This document shows, in pieces, positions 34,348 to 42,963 of a DNA stretch of 57,024 nucleotides (the first letter of the stretch is position 1; every line of letters begins with the position of its first letter). Under the pieces are notes generated by a model, which worked only from the letters and a program-made list of their open reading frames with translations, was not told the origin of the DNA and did not search any database. The stretch is from Candidatus Aegiribacteria sp. (GTDB lineage: Bacteria; Fermentibacterota; Fermentibacteria; Fermentibacterales; JCC-6): contig JAGLOY010000019.1 of the NCBI GenBank assembly GCA_023138735.1, positions 1 to 57,024 of the forward strand, given 5' to 3'. The translations under genes and the position numbers were made by a program.

Positions 34348-34944
34348 CTATATTCCCAGAAGTTCCGCCATTCTCTCAACGTGGTCCTTCAGAGGTTCCT
34401 GTCCATCATTTGAGGTTACCCAGAAAAGCCTGCCCTGTAGGAATGAATCCAGCATTCTCAGGTCTGTAATCGAAACACTGCTGGTGTTTTCTGTACCAGA
34501 CTCAATGCAAACGCGTAGAATCAGGCTTGGAGTCTCTTCCTCTCCGGAAGAGCAATAGTCGCAGTAGAGAGTTTCATCAAGCTCTACGTTGAAGTCAGTA
34601 TGGGAATCGATTGATTCCACGAGCCTTCTGGCGGCATCAATCTCCCACTGGATAATGCTGGTGAGATTGCCGGTATAGACTGTTTTCTCTTCGCAAACAG
34701 GGCAGATGTACTCAGAAATATTCGATACTCCCATGGGAGCATAGCACATGGCACCTCGAACCGATTCAGGGGGTTCCTCATTTTCAAGCCTTGCCAGAAG
34801 GATATGGATTTGATTCATTGACAGAGAAACAACTGAATTGATATCAGTAGTTTCGCTAATTGGTTGCTTCTGAAGTCTGAACCGTGAAATCCCCGCGAAA
34901 GCCCCTGCAGCAAGAACAATTATCAGAAATGGTATATACCACAT
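34348..34944 (-). CDS. CxxC-knuckle membrane protein, paralog 3
   Basis: The 198-residue protein is near-identical to paralog 2 at both ends but differs in the middle: LENEEPPESVRGAMCYAPMG, knuckle 1 YICPVCEEKTVY (Glu replaces Gly after the second Cys), NLTSIIQWEID and knuckle 2 LYCDYCSSGEEETPS. Both CxxC pairs are kept. Its upstream spacer differs from the others and carries AAGGGGG, so it is the first of the three. A small membrane-protein frame lies 29 bases upstream. Confidence 0.75.
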   Translation of the reverse strand: MWYIPFLIIVLAAGAFAGISRFRLQKQPISETTDINSVVSLSMNQIHILLARLENEEPPESVRGAMCYAPMGVSNISEYICPVCEEKTVYTGNLTSIIQWEIDAARRLVESIDSHTDFNVELDETLYCDYCSSGEEETPSLILRVCIESGTENTSSVSITDLRMLDSFLQGRLFWVTSNDGQEPLKDHVERMAELLGI

Positions 34945-34973
34945 GGTACTTCTTATCCCCCTTTATTGAATAG

Positions 34974-35189
34974 TTACAAACCTAACCATGTCTGCCGAAT
35001 CGCAGGCGTCACTGGTCTGAAACTCCAGTAATACATCACGTGGAATCTCCTGTCCTGGAATTCCCGAATGAGCTTCTGAAGTTTCTGGTTGTGAAAGTCG
35101 ACTATTGAGTATGCAACTAAGGAAATCACCAGTATCAGTGCAATTGAACGAAACAAGATCGAAATCCCTTCTGAAACGGTGTCTGACAA
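34974..35189 (-). CDS. Small one-helix membrane protein, start uncertain
   Basis: This 71-residue frame begins at TTG with GGAGGG about 11 bases upstream. It contains one membrane helix (ILFRSIALILVISLVAYSI) followed by a charged segment (FHNQKLQKLIREFQDRRF). No family is recognised. It is co-directional with the CxxC paralogs and 29 bases from paralog 3, so it could be the operon leader. It has no CxxC and could be non-coding; an overlapping frame on the same strand (34963-35229) looks less protein-like. Confidence 0.45.
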   Translation of the reverse strand: MSDTVSEGISILFRSIALILVISLVAYSIVDFHNQKLQKLIREFQDRRFHVMYYWSFRPVTPAIRQTWLGL

Positions 35190-35324
35190 TAATGCAGAAC
35201 CCTCCAGGTGCCGTCAACAATGAGGTCATCAGTAACTATGTAAAATATGCTCCTAATTGATTGTATTCAAACAGAAAAGCCTGAACTCAGCAAAGAGTTC
35301 GAATCCCGTTTGGGGTACCAGATT

Positions 35325-35498
35325 TCAGGATTTAGGACTCATTCCCATCCAATGCGACAGTTCGAAATACCTCCACCACGGGGTACCATTCAACGTCAAG
35401 ACAATTTATAATGGATCTGTATTTAGCTGCCATTGACTTACATGTAGCACTGTTGTATCTAAATAACAAGCAACAATTAACCACGTGGGTCCGGTAAG
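35325..35498. repeat. Dispersed repeat, copy A (long form)
   Basis: Copy A of a six-member family. The core (35359-35390) contains CTCCACCACGGGGTACC. An upstream part shared with copy F reads TTTAGGACTCATT. A downstream part shared with copy C includes GCTGCCATTGACTTACAT, GTATCTAAATA and CCACGTGGGTCCGGTAAG. The flanking stretches 35190-35324 and 35499-35812 show no other gene; the second carries the ribosome-binding site of the next gene. Confidence 0.7.
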
Positions 35499-35812
35499 AG
35501 GTACCTGACACACGCCATTTCAATACAACTGACGTACTGCAATCACCTTTCCTTTCGGACCTTCGGGTTTGGAGGGGAAGAAATCCATTCAAGAATTGCA
35601 TTGATCATTCTTTCGTTAATCATGCTTTCACCTTGTTTATCTTTCGCTGACTCAGCTTCGTGGATAGTCTGGTCAGGTGATCAGGGGGTGTATGCTCAGT
35701 TTCAGGCAGTGAAATGGTGATATCTGCGTACGGATGAGCTGCTTTGGGTGTAAGAAATGGGATTGAGGAAAATCCACTTTCCTATTATTTATCTGTCAGA
35801 AAGGTTATAATT

Positions 35813-37822
35813 ATGACAACAACCTATTTTAGGCCCTCTATTCATGGCTGGCCATTTGGTAACTCCTACGATAAATCAATTGTATTTGAAGATGTTGAAT
35901 TAAAGGATATCGGATTTTGTGGTGGAATGTGCTGGCTTGCACTCCGCAGGTTTTTTAATGCTCAATTAATCCCCAGAGACCTAGCTGCCCCGGTTGAGGG
36001 TGATCCATTATTTGATGATCTCTGGGATTTGCAGCTTGCCTCATTGTCACCATCCAAACTGGTAAAAATGTATAACTGGCAGTCAAGCCCGGATCTTAGT
36101 CACCGGTTTCGGAAACACAGCCTAGGGCACAGAACAAAGAAAGCATGGCCAGGGGTAAGAAGCAAGTTAAACGCCGGCAAGCCGGTAACACTGACACTGA
36201 TCAATGGTTCAAATAATTTCAATCCGGGACATATGGATCAACACCACCGGGTTGTGGCTTATGCCTATAAGGAAGAATCGATTAGCGGGGGCAGTGGAGT
36301 TCCCGCAAATGCACATACAAAAGTCACCATTATGATTTACGATCCCAACAAGGTGAACAACGACAATGTATACTTGACTTTCTACCTGGGTGCCAAAAGA
36401 AGCAGGATACGTCTACGTCACAGTGAAGAAGGAAACCTGTATCATGGATTTTTCAGGGATGACAAGGACAGGAGGTTTAATTTCTCCGGGGCTACTGAAG
36501 TGAGTATAACCAACTGTACAAAGAAGGCTATAATTTCAGTTAATCGTACCGAATACGACCTGTCATTCTTCTGGAAGTGCCGGTTTATTCCTTATTTCAA
36601 TATTATTATCAATAATGTTAACTGGAATTACAATAAGGCAGCCGGAGAGGTGAAGTGCAACTACGCACCTACAGATAAAGATAACAAGCAATGCAACTCC
36701 AGGATCGGAAATCTTACATTAACTTTAAAACTTCCCAGGGCCATTTCCAGTATCGTCGTCGAACTGGTGAATGATAATCAGTATCAGGCTAACGTTGTAG
36801 TTGATGCTTCACCTGCAATAGAATGCTATCCCTACATTCATGAACGACACGTATCAAAAGAGCCCTGTGTTTACGATAAGAAAATTAATGATCCCGATAT
36901 TTTCAGTATGGTTGATGATCCAACCACTGCCCAGATGCATGTGCTGGATACCTCTATTTTTCACTGGGTAAAGGCTGACAGTCATACCGGAGTACACACT
37001 CAAAGACTAGTGGTAAGAAACCCGTTGACTAGTCAATATATATCTACTTTGTTGCGCCACCAGTTAGGTAATGTGGTGATTCCCATTTATGCCAATTTTG
37101 ATACTAGGAATATGGAACTTCCATTGAACAACAAAGTGGGAACTGTTAGGATCACCAGGGATGGTGTTCCACTGGATAATATTAATTATCCAAATTTTGC
37201 AGATGTGGCCCAGAAAATATTCGACGGATTTAAAGATAATCCGAATGATTATAGCAAAGACACAGTAGTTAAATTCGAATACCAGTGTACGGACAGCTTT
37301 GGTGCAATCGCTAGAGGAGAAACTTACTTCTACGGGAAATCAATCATCATGAGGCGAAGTACCCACATGATCGAGGTTATTGATCTCAGGAATCTGGTTA
37401 AACTCGAAGCCATTGCTCATAAACTTATTGAGTGGGGATTAATCGAAAAAGAGATTGATCTGCTGCCACACGCTGGCCCAGATCCGCTTCCTGATCCTGA
37501 AGCATATCTTGAAAGGCTGCGAGGTAATCCCCGTATAGAAGCCAGAATAGAGGAAAGCTTCAAAATAGAATGGAGAAATAAAAGAACCTGGAACAAGATT
37601 CTTAATCTGCAAATCGAGTATATGGATCAAGAACAAGAATTTATTCCTGAAGCAACCACCAGGTACAGGAAAGGCCAGACCATAAAGGAGAACAAACGGC
37701 AGATAAACTCCCAGAAGAAGGAACTTGAAAGCATACTTCTTAATGTCCTGGTCGAAAAAACTATTAACAAGCTCTACAAGAACGAACAATTTGTCGATGA
37801 ACTCAGGGGATTAATATTATAG
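35813..37822 (+). CDS. Large protein with predicted papain-like N-terminal domain
   Basis: The ATG at 35813 (after AAAGG) gives 669 residues; an in-frame start at 35744 is less likely. The opening RPSIHGWPFGNSY leads to GFCGGMCWLALRRFF, with candidate nucleophile Cys36. GHMDQHHRVVAYAYKEE offers His144 or His145, and MIYDPN has Asp177/Asn179. This order and spacing fit C39/papain-like hydrolases. The remaining 450 residues show beta-rich segments and a charged helical C-terminus (IKENKRQINSQKKELE). There is no signal peptide. I do not recognise a named family; peptidase or transglutaminase-like activity is inferred. It lies between repeat copies A and B. Confidence 0.65.
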   Translation: MTTTYFRPSIHGWPFGNSYDKSIVFEDVELKDIGFCGGMCWLALRRFFNAQLIPRDLAAPVEGDPLFDDLWDLQLASLSPSKLVKMYNWQSSPDLSHRFRKHSLGHRTKKAWPGVRSKLNAGKPVTLTLINGSNNFNPGHMDQHHRVVAYAYKEESISGGSGVPANAHTKVTIMIYDPNKVNNDNVYLTFYLGAKRSRIRLRHSEEGNLYHGFFRDDKDRRFNFSGATEVSITNCTKKAIISVNRTEYDLSFFWKCRFIPYFNIIINNVNWNYNKAAGEVKCNYAPTDKDNKQCNSRIGNLTLTLKLPRAISSIVVELVNDNQYQANVVVDASPAIECYPYIHERHVSKEPCVYDKKINDPDIFSMVDDPTTAQMHVLDTSIFHWVKADSHTGVHTQRLVVRNPLTSQYISTLLRHQLGNVVIPIYANFDTRNMELPLNNKVGTVRITRDGVPLDNINYPNFADVAQKIFDGFKDNPNDYSKDTVVKFEYQCTDSFGAIARGETYFYGKSIIMRRSTHMIEVIDLRNLVKLEAIAHKLIEWGLIEKEIDLLPHAGPDPLPDPEAYLERLRGNPRIEARIEESFKIEWRNKRTWNKILNLQIEYMDQEQEFIPEATTRYRKGQTIKENKRQINSQKKELESILLNVLVEKTINKLYKNEQFVDELRGLIL

Positions 37823-38187
37823 CGAATTGACTAACCACTATGAGTTGAAAGGTGCATTGTATGAACATCAGGGAAGGCATTGTTCAATTCCGTCTGAATG
37901 AGGTTGGTCTTGGGGGTCGGTTTTGGGGATCGGGTCTTTACTATTAACATTTCATAATCAGTCTGCAGTCATCGGTCATCGATCAGAAGAAGGAAAAAGA
38001 AATCCAATATTTAGCGTAGGTGGGAGGGAAGCTTTCTTATTTTCTCCTGGGAATTCTATTTTGCTGGAATTGTTTCATGACAGCGTGTTACATTCCTAAA
38101 GATGCGATAATAGCATCCAGCATTCGTTCATGGCTTTGACAAGGGAGGACTGTCCCCGGTATTGTCGCTCCAGGAAGGAAACTGTTG
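37823..38187. other. Intergenic region between papain-like gene and RpoB fragment
   Basis: About 365 bases without a convincing gene. Visible are a G-rich stretch around 37905-37935, a small hairpin (GATGC with GCATC near 38100) and no copy of the dispersed repeat. It probably carries debris of past insertions; I cannot assign it. Confidence 0.4.
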
Positions 38188-39102
38188 CTAATTGAAGACA
38201 TTGTTAACTCTAAACTCCCGGCGGGGAGTCACTTCTGCACCATCGCCAATCAGACGGATAACACAATCCCAATAGAATGGCGACCAGTGGCTTCCATTGT
38301 CTATATAACAATGATCGTAATGTGTGGCTTGCGCAATTATCCAGGGCTTCACAGTGAGCGCTCTCGCTGACATCTTCAGAAAATAGAACGTCTCCTGCAG
38401 CATAATGTCCTGATTCTGGACATCATGTGCTATACTATCAAATCGCACCGCTGATATCTTCTTTGCAGCACTTTCTGATATGACAAGAGCTTCTTTCCAG
38501 TTCATTCCCTTGTACGGCATGAAGGCTACACGGAGGTTTGTGCCCAGTGCTATAGCTTTATCTTTGGAGAAGTTATTATCCGCTACGACGGTCCCAGCTT
38601 TGACCTTAGTGCCGATTTCGACAACCGGGGTTTCGTTTAGCTCTACATGTCCATTGAGAGGAAAGCGACTGTATATCTGGATTGTGTGTATCCTGTCATC
38701 TGAGTCTTTGACCTTAATGAAGTCTTTTCCTACTGCAGTTACTATTCCATTCATTATGCACGAAGGAACTCTTCTGTTCATGAGATTGTACATGTGCCGC
38801 TCTGAGGTTATGTCGCCTCCTCTGCCTGCCTGGACAAGAAGAGCTTCTCTGAATTCTAAGGGAAGAGAATGTGTGATCTGCTTCAGAGCCATGGAAGTCC
38901 TTGTAGGAGTGTTGGTGCTCAAAAACGGAATGAGTGCAGTGTCTATATCCATGATGTTGGTGGGACTGCCCAGATAAAAATCTACCCTCGCAGGCTCTAT
39001 GCTGACTATCTTGCCCTTGTATACAGCGCGTACCTTGCGACGCCTGGGCTGGAACTGACCGGATTCTGTAGTCTCAAACTCTCCGGGAATGCTACGTATT
39101 TG
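38188..39102 (-). pseudogene. Fragment of a divergent RNA polymerase beta subunit gene
   Basis: Reading upstream past the first ATG, the open frame covers 305 codons from 39102 with no start codon of its own. It aligns by eye with the RpoB centre: VRAVYKGKIVSIEPARVDFYLGS (like the DYMDVS region), MDIDTALIPFLSTNTPTRTSM (SLIPFLEHDDANRALM), NETPVVEIGTKVKAGTVVADN (RP.V..GD.V..G..ladg) and LGTNLRVAFMPYKGMNWKEALVISE (LG.N..VAFMPW.GYN.EDAIVISE). Both ends are missing and the last 40 residues do not align. It is too divergent to be a copy of a normal bacterial rpoB and suggests a viral or plasmid polymerase remnant. Confidence 0.78.
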
Positions 39103-39289
39103 TTATAACCTTCCTAAGAAAGTGTTTCTTTTCCAATCCTATTAGGTAGATAATTACTCAGCCATAGCGCTTTTGTGATTTTGAAGAGTTTTGGGGCTAA
39201 TATCACGCTGTAAAGGCTTTCTGCAGCTCAGCGACACTTGTGATCCAGTCCAAAAAAAGTTTCCAACTGGAAATCATTAGGGGTACCAT

Positions 39290-39321
39290 AGTTCTAAGAG
39301 TGTCCACTACGGGGTGGTGAT
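39290..39321. repeat. Dispersed repeat, copy B
   Basis: The core reads AGTTCTAAGAGTGTCC followed by ACTACGGGGTGGTGAT, the form closest to consensus. An upstream AAATCATT matches copies A and F. It lies about 70 bases before the FG-GAP gene. The remaining 39103-39392 gap holds no gene; AGGAGG precedes the ATG at 39393. Confidence 0.75.
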
Positions 39322-39392
39322 AATTCTCCGAATCCAACCTGGTTGACATCTTCTTAAGATCCTACTATTCATGATTATATAGGAGGTTTCCT

Positions 39393-41204
39393 ATGTTAAT
39401 TAGAATAATACCTTTGCTAATCTTTTGTTTCATCACGATCACATTTGCCGACTCTGCAACCCAGACAGACTGGTCCGGCGGTGATGGAATCATTGGGCCG
39501 GTTATCGACTGGAGCACTAGCTTCTACGCTGATACAGATATTCAGTGTTACACTTATCCTTCAGAACTCGTTCTTCTACATCTGGATCATACAGTAGACG
39601 GGGATTTCAAAGGCGCATGTTCAGTGCATTCTGCAGATGTTAACGGAGATGGTTACATTGATGTCCTTGGAGCTGCCTATTTAGCCGATGACATTACTTG
39701 GTGGGAGAATTTGGACGGCTCGGGTACAAGCTGGACGGAACATACAGTTGACGGCGATTTCAATCGTGCCTTATCAGTCTATTCCGCAGATATAAACGGA
39801 GATGGTTACATTGATGTCCTTGGAGCTGCCTCTTACGCCGACGACATTACCTGGTGGGAGAACGTAGATGGTTCGGGCACAAGCTGGACTGAACATACAG
39901 TAGACTGGGATTTCGATGGCGCATATTCAGTGCATTCTGCAGATGTTAACGGAGATGGTTACATTGATGTCCTTGGAGCTGCCTCTTACGCCGACGACAT
40001 TACCTGGTGGGAGAACGTAGATGGTTCGGGCACAAACTGGACGGAACATACAGTAGACGGGGATTTCGATGACGCACTTTCAGTGCATTCTGCAGATGTT
40101 AACGGAGATGGTTACATGGATGTCCTTGGAGCTGCCTCTTACGCCGACGACATTACCTGGTGGGAAAACTCTGACACAAGTCCTGGTATTATTTGGACTG
40201 AACATACAGTAGACGGGGATTTCGATGGCGCATATTCAGTGCATTCTGCAGATGTTAACGGAGATGGTTACATGGATGTCCTTGGAGCTGCTTTTACCGC
40301 TGACGATATCACCTGGTGGGAGAACGTAGATGGTTCGGGCACAAGCTGGACGGAACATACTGTTGACGGCGATTTCGATCATGCCAGATCAGTTTATTCC
40401 GCAGATATAAACGGAGATGGTTACATTGATATCCTTGGAGCTGCCTCTTACGCCGACGACATTACCTGGTGGGAGAACGTAGATGGTTCGGGCACAAACT
40501 GGACGGAACATTTCGTAGACGGGGATTTCAAAGGCCCATGTTCAGTATATTCCGCAGATATCAACGGAGACGGTTACATTGATGTCCTTGGAGCTGCCGT
40601 TAGAGCCGACGACATCACCTGGTGGGATCTGAATGCATATCTCCCTGACGGTTCGCTGGAATCCAGTATTCTGGACACCGAGTGCTACCCGCAATGGGCA
40701 AGTATAGACTGGAGCAGTTCTGAGCCTGCTGGAACGGATCTGTACTTCCAGTACAGGACTTCCGATGACCCCGGAAGCATGGGTTCGTGGTCCGACACCA
40801 TCCCTGAGCCCTGTAACCTTAGTGGCTTGCTGGACAGATATTTCCAGTACAGGGTTTCACTGGAAACGGATGATCCTGGCTCCACTCCTACTCTCAATGA
40901 TGTGACATTGAACTGGGATCCTCTTGGCATAGAGGGTGATCCACAAGTAACTGAGTATTCACTCCTTGGGATTATACCGAATCCTTCTTCTCTTCCTGCA
41001 GTGAGGTTCTGTTTACCCGAACCTGCTTTTGTCGAGCTTTCCATCTTTGACCTTTCAGGCCGACTCCTCAGAAAGATAAATGGAGAAGATTACTCCCTCG
41101 GATATCACGATGTTCTGCTCGGGGAGCTCTCACAGGGGATCTACTTCTGCAGGATGATCTCGGGAGAGTTCGCAGCAACACAGCGCTTCGTGGTTATAGA
41201 GTAG
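39393..41204 (+). CDS. Secreted FG-GAP/VCBS repeat protein with type IX sorting domain
   Basis: The 603-residue protein has a signal peptide (LIRIIPLLIFCFITITFADS), seven 51-residue repeats (about 66-413) and a C-terminal sorting domain (about 525-603). Each repeat has the calcium loop DxNGDGYxDVLGAA followed by DDITWWEN, the FG-GAP/VCBS beta-propeller pattern. The tail runs IPNPSSLPAVRFCLPEP, SIFDLSGRLLRKI, LSQGIYFCRMISG, typical of type IX secretion substrates. It should be exported and cell-surface attached, perhaps as an adhesin or part of a larger surface layer. AGGAGG precedes the ATG. Copies B and C of the dispersed repeat flank it. Confidence 0.9.
   Translation: MLIRIIPLLIFCFITITFADSATQTDWSGGDGIIGPVIDWSTSFYADTDIQCYTYPSELVLLHLDHTVDGDFKGACSVHSADVNGDGYIDVLGAAYLADDITWWENLDGSGTSWTEHTVDGDFNRALSVYSADINGDGYIDVLGAASYADDITWWENVDGSGTSWTEHTVDWDFDGAYSVHSADVNGDGYIDVLGAASYADDITWWENVDGSGTNWTEHTVDGDFDDALSVHSADVNGDGYMDVLGAASYADDITWWENSDTSPGIIWTEHTVDGDFDGAYSVHSADVNGDGYMDVLGAAFTADDITWWENVDGSGTSWTEHTVDGDFDHARSVYSADINGDGYIDILGAASYADDITWWENVDGSGTNWTEHFVDGDFKGPCSVYSADINGDGYIDVLGAAVRADDITWWDLNAYLPDGSLESSILDTECYPQWASIDWSSSEPAGTDLYFQYRTSDDPGSMGSWSDTIPEPCNLSGLLDRYFQYRVSLETDDPGSTPTLNDVTLNWDPLGIEGDPQVTEYSLLGIIPNPSSLPAVRFCLPEPAFVELSIFDLSGRLLRKINGEDYSLGYHDVLLGELSQGIYFCRMISGEFAATQRFVVIE
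39588..40629 (+). repeat. Seven in-frame tandem repeats of 153 bases
   Basis: Units begin at 39588, 39741, 39894, 40047, 40203, 40356 and 40509; the fourth has one extra codon. Nucleotide identity between units is very high in the DVNGDGY to WWEN part. Such repeats can expand or contract by slippage or recombination, changing propeller blade number. Confidence 0.88.
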
Positions 41205-41211
41205 CTGCAAG

Positions 41212-41340
41212 AGTTCTAAAAGCGTCCACCACGGGGTGCGATTCTCTGTATTTACACTTCAGTAATAAGCTGCCATTGACTTACATACGCTTCATGTGTA
41301 TCTAAATATTAGCATCAATTAACCACGTGGGTCCGGTAAG
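41212..41340. repeat. Dispersed repeat, copy C (long form)
   Basis: It starts 8 bases after the FG-GAP gene stop. The core is GTTCTAAAAGCGTCC then ACCACGGGGTG. A downstream half shares AAGCTGCCATTGACTTACAT, GTATCTAAATA and CCACGTGGGTCCGGTAAG with copy A. Confidence 0.75.
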
Positions 41341-41403
41341 GGGTTAGATGACATGTCCTATTCAAAAGCGACAGTAGTGTAAGCATTCACATTTCACTTC
41401 TGG

Positions 41404-42744
41404 TTGATGGGAGAAAGTAATAAAGTGAAATTCCTTCTCACGGTACTCACTATACTGACAAGCCTAGGATTCGCTGAGTGGCACATCGAGACTGTAGACT
41501 CAACAGGTCATGTAGGCTATCACACCTCCCTGGCTCTGGATTCCTCGGGATATCCTCATATTTCCTATGTTGCTGGTGGTGGTCAAACAGTGAAGTACAC
41601 GTATTGGGACAATTCTACGTGGCAGGTAGATACGGTAATTGATATAACAGGTGGGGATTTTTACATTCTCAGTACTTCTCTTGCTCTGGGTTCTACGGGA
41701 GAACCGCATATCTCATTAACTATAGCAGATCTCTATCTCTCGTGGATCGTCTACTCGTACTTGGATGGTTCGGATTGGCAGATTGAAGAACCTGCAGGAT
41801 TATATAGCAGCAATTCCTCTCTGGAACTAGATTCTTCAGATTACCCTCGCTTTTCATACACGTCGACTCACTTAGAATACGCCTCCTGGGACGGCTCGAA
41901 CTGGCAGAATGAAATAGTGGATCCGGTCTCGAATGTATTAGCCACTACTTCATTGGAACTGGATTCTTCAGAATATTCACACATCTCTTACTATGATTGT
42001 GTGGATGATGATCTCTTGTATGCCTGTTGGGATGGTAGTGCATGGCAGACAGAGACGATTGATTCTGTTGGACAGGTGGGCCAATGCTCATCACTCAGAC
42101 TGGATCTCGCTCAGTGTCCGCACATAGCCTACAAAGCAACCACTAACGGAGACCTGAAATATGCCAACTGGAATGGATCCGATTGGCATATAGAAACAGT
42201 AGACTCTGTTGGTACAGTGGGCTGGTGGGTATCGCTGGATCTGGATTCCTCTGGCTATCCTCATATCTCGTATTACGACTATACGAACGAGGATCTCAAG
42301 TACGCTTTCTGGGATGGCTCTGTCTGGAATCTGGAAATCGTAGACTCTTCTGGTAGTGTAGGAAAGTACACATCTCTTGAACTCGACTCTCAGGGAAATC
42401 CTCACATCACCTATTACGATGAGACAAACCAAGACCTTAAGTATGCATACGGGTATGAAACGGGAATTGAAGGACCAATTGGCAATGAGGACTTCCTCTT
42501 ACATCCTATCTGCCCTAATCCTGCATCAGGTACAATCAATGTATCTTTCACTACTTCAGAGAGTGCGACAGTAGATTTGTATGTTTACGATGTGAGTGGG
42601 AAACTAGTCAGGGAGTCCCTTGCAGTGGTTTATTCAGCAGGAGTGAATCAGGTCCGTTTTTCAGGACTGATCACAGGCCTCCATCTCTGTCAAATGGTCT
42701 CAGAAGGATTCACCGCAACCCAACGCTTCATTGTCATAGAGTAG
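41404..42744 (+). CDS. Secreted beta-propeller-like repeat protein with type IX sorting domain
   Basis: The 446-residue protein has a signal peptide (VKFLLTVLTILTSLGFA), then about seven repeats of about 45 residues built on SLELDSSGYPHISYYD, LKYAYWDG and WQIETVDS, which suggest a beta-propeller. The C-terminal sorting domain runs ICPNPASGTINVSF, YVYDVSGKLVRES, LITGLHLCQMVSEG and ends TQRFIVIE. It is probably surface-exposed. Its last residues match those of the upstream FG-GAP protein. Copies C and D of the dispersed repeat flank it. Confidence 0.85.
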   Translation: MMGESNKVKFLLTVLTILTSLGFAEWHIETVDSTGHVGYHTSLALDSSGYPHISYVAGGGQTVKYTYWDNSTWQVDTVIDITGGDFYILSTSLALGSTGEPHISLTIADLYLSWIVYSYLDGSDWQIEEPAGLYSSNSSLELDSSDYPRFSYTSTHLEYASWDGSNWQNEIVDPVSNVLATTSLELDSSEYSHISYYDCVDDDLLYACWDGSAWQTETIDSVGQVGQCSSLRLDLAQCPHIAYKATTNGDLKYANWNGSDWHIETVDSVGTVGWWVSLDLDSSGYPHISYYDYTNEDLKYAFWDGSVWNLEIVDSSGSVGKYTSLELDSQGNPHITYYDETNQDLKYAYGYETGIEGPIGNEDFLLHPICPNPASGTINVSFTTSESATVDLYVYDVSGKLVRESLAVVYSAGVNQVRFSGLITGLHLCQMVSEGFTATQRFIVIE

Positions 42745-42751
42745 CTGCGCA

Positions 42752-42780
42752 AGTTCAAAAGCGTCCACCAGGGGGTGGCA
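42752..42780. repeat. Dispersed repeat, copy D
   Basis: It starts 8 bases after the propeller gene stop, exactly as copy C does. The core is AGTTCAAAAGCGTCC then ACCAGGGGGTGG. About 130 bases on (near 42908), ATGGATCTGTATTTA matches the downstream part of copy A. No gene is seen in 42781-42963. Confidence 0.65.
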
Positions 42781-42963
42781 AACAGCTGTTCCCGCACTCG
42801 CATTCAGCATGACCCCGGATTCCGGAGTATCCAGGACGGGGCACTGTAAGACTCCTGCATCTTTAGTGATGGGGATCATCTTCCTGACAATGGGCATGAA
42901 CAGTGCATGGATCTGTATTTACTGTTGGATACAGAGCTGGTCACATCGCATTATCATCTGTTG

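Larger units (their letters stand above)
33645..34944 (-). repeat. Tandem duplication, period 650 bases (paralogs 2 and 3)
   Basis: Two units, 33645-34294 and 34295-34944, each hold a 53-base spacer and a 597-base gene. Spacers and both gene ends are almost identical at DNA level, which shows a recent duplication, whereas codons about 47-115 differ at many positions. Confidence 0.85.

Noticed and set aside
34963-35229. 88-codon minus-strand frame overlapping the small membrane protein
   Set aside because: No membrane segment or family features, and the overlapping frame with a clear helix and GGAGGG is the better candidate.
37823-38187. Insertion sequence remnant between the papain-like gene and RpoB fragment
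   Set aside because: The G-rich and repeat-flavoured stretches are suggestive, but no transposase frame or matching inverted ends were found.
39588-40629. Regular repeats that could be taken for a CRISPR-like array
   Set aside because: They are 153-base in-frame repeats coding for FG-GAP blades, with no unique spacers and no cas genes near.
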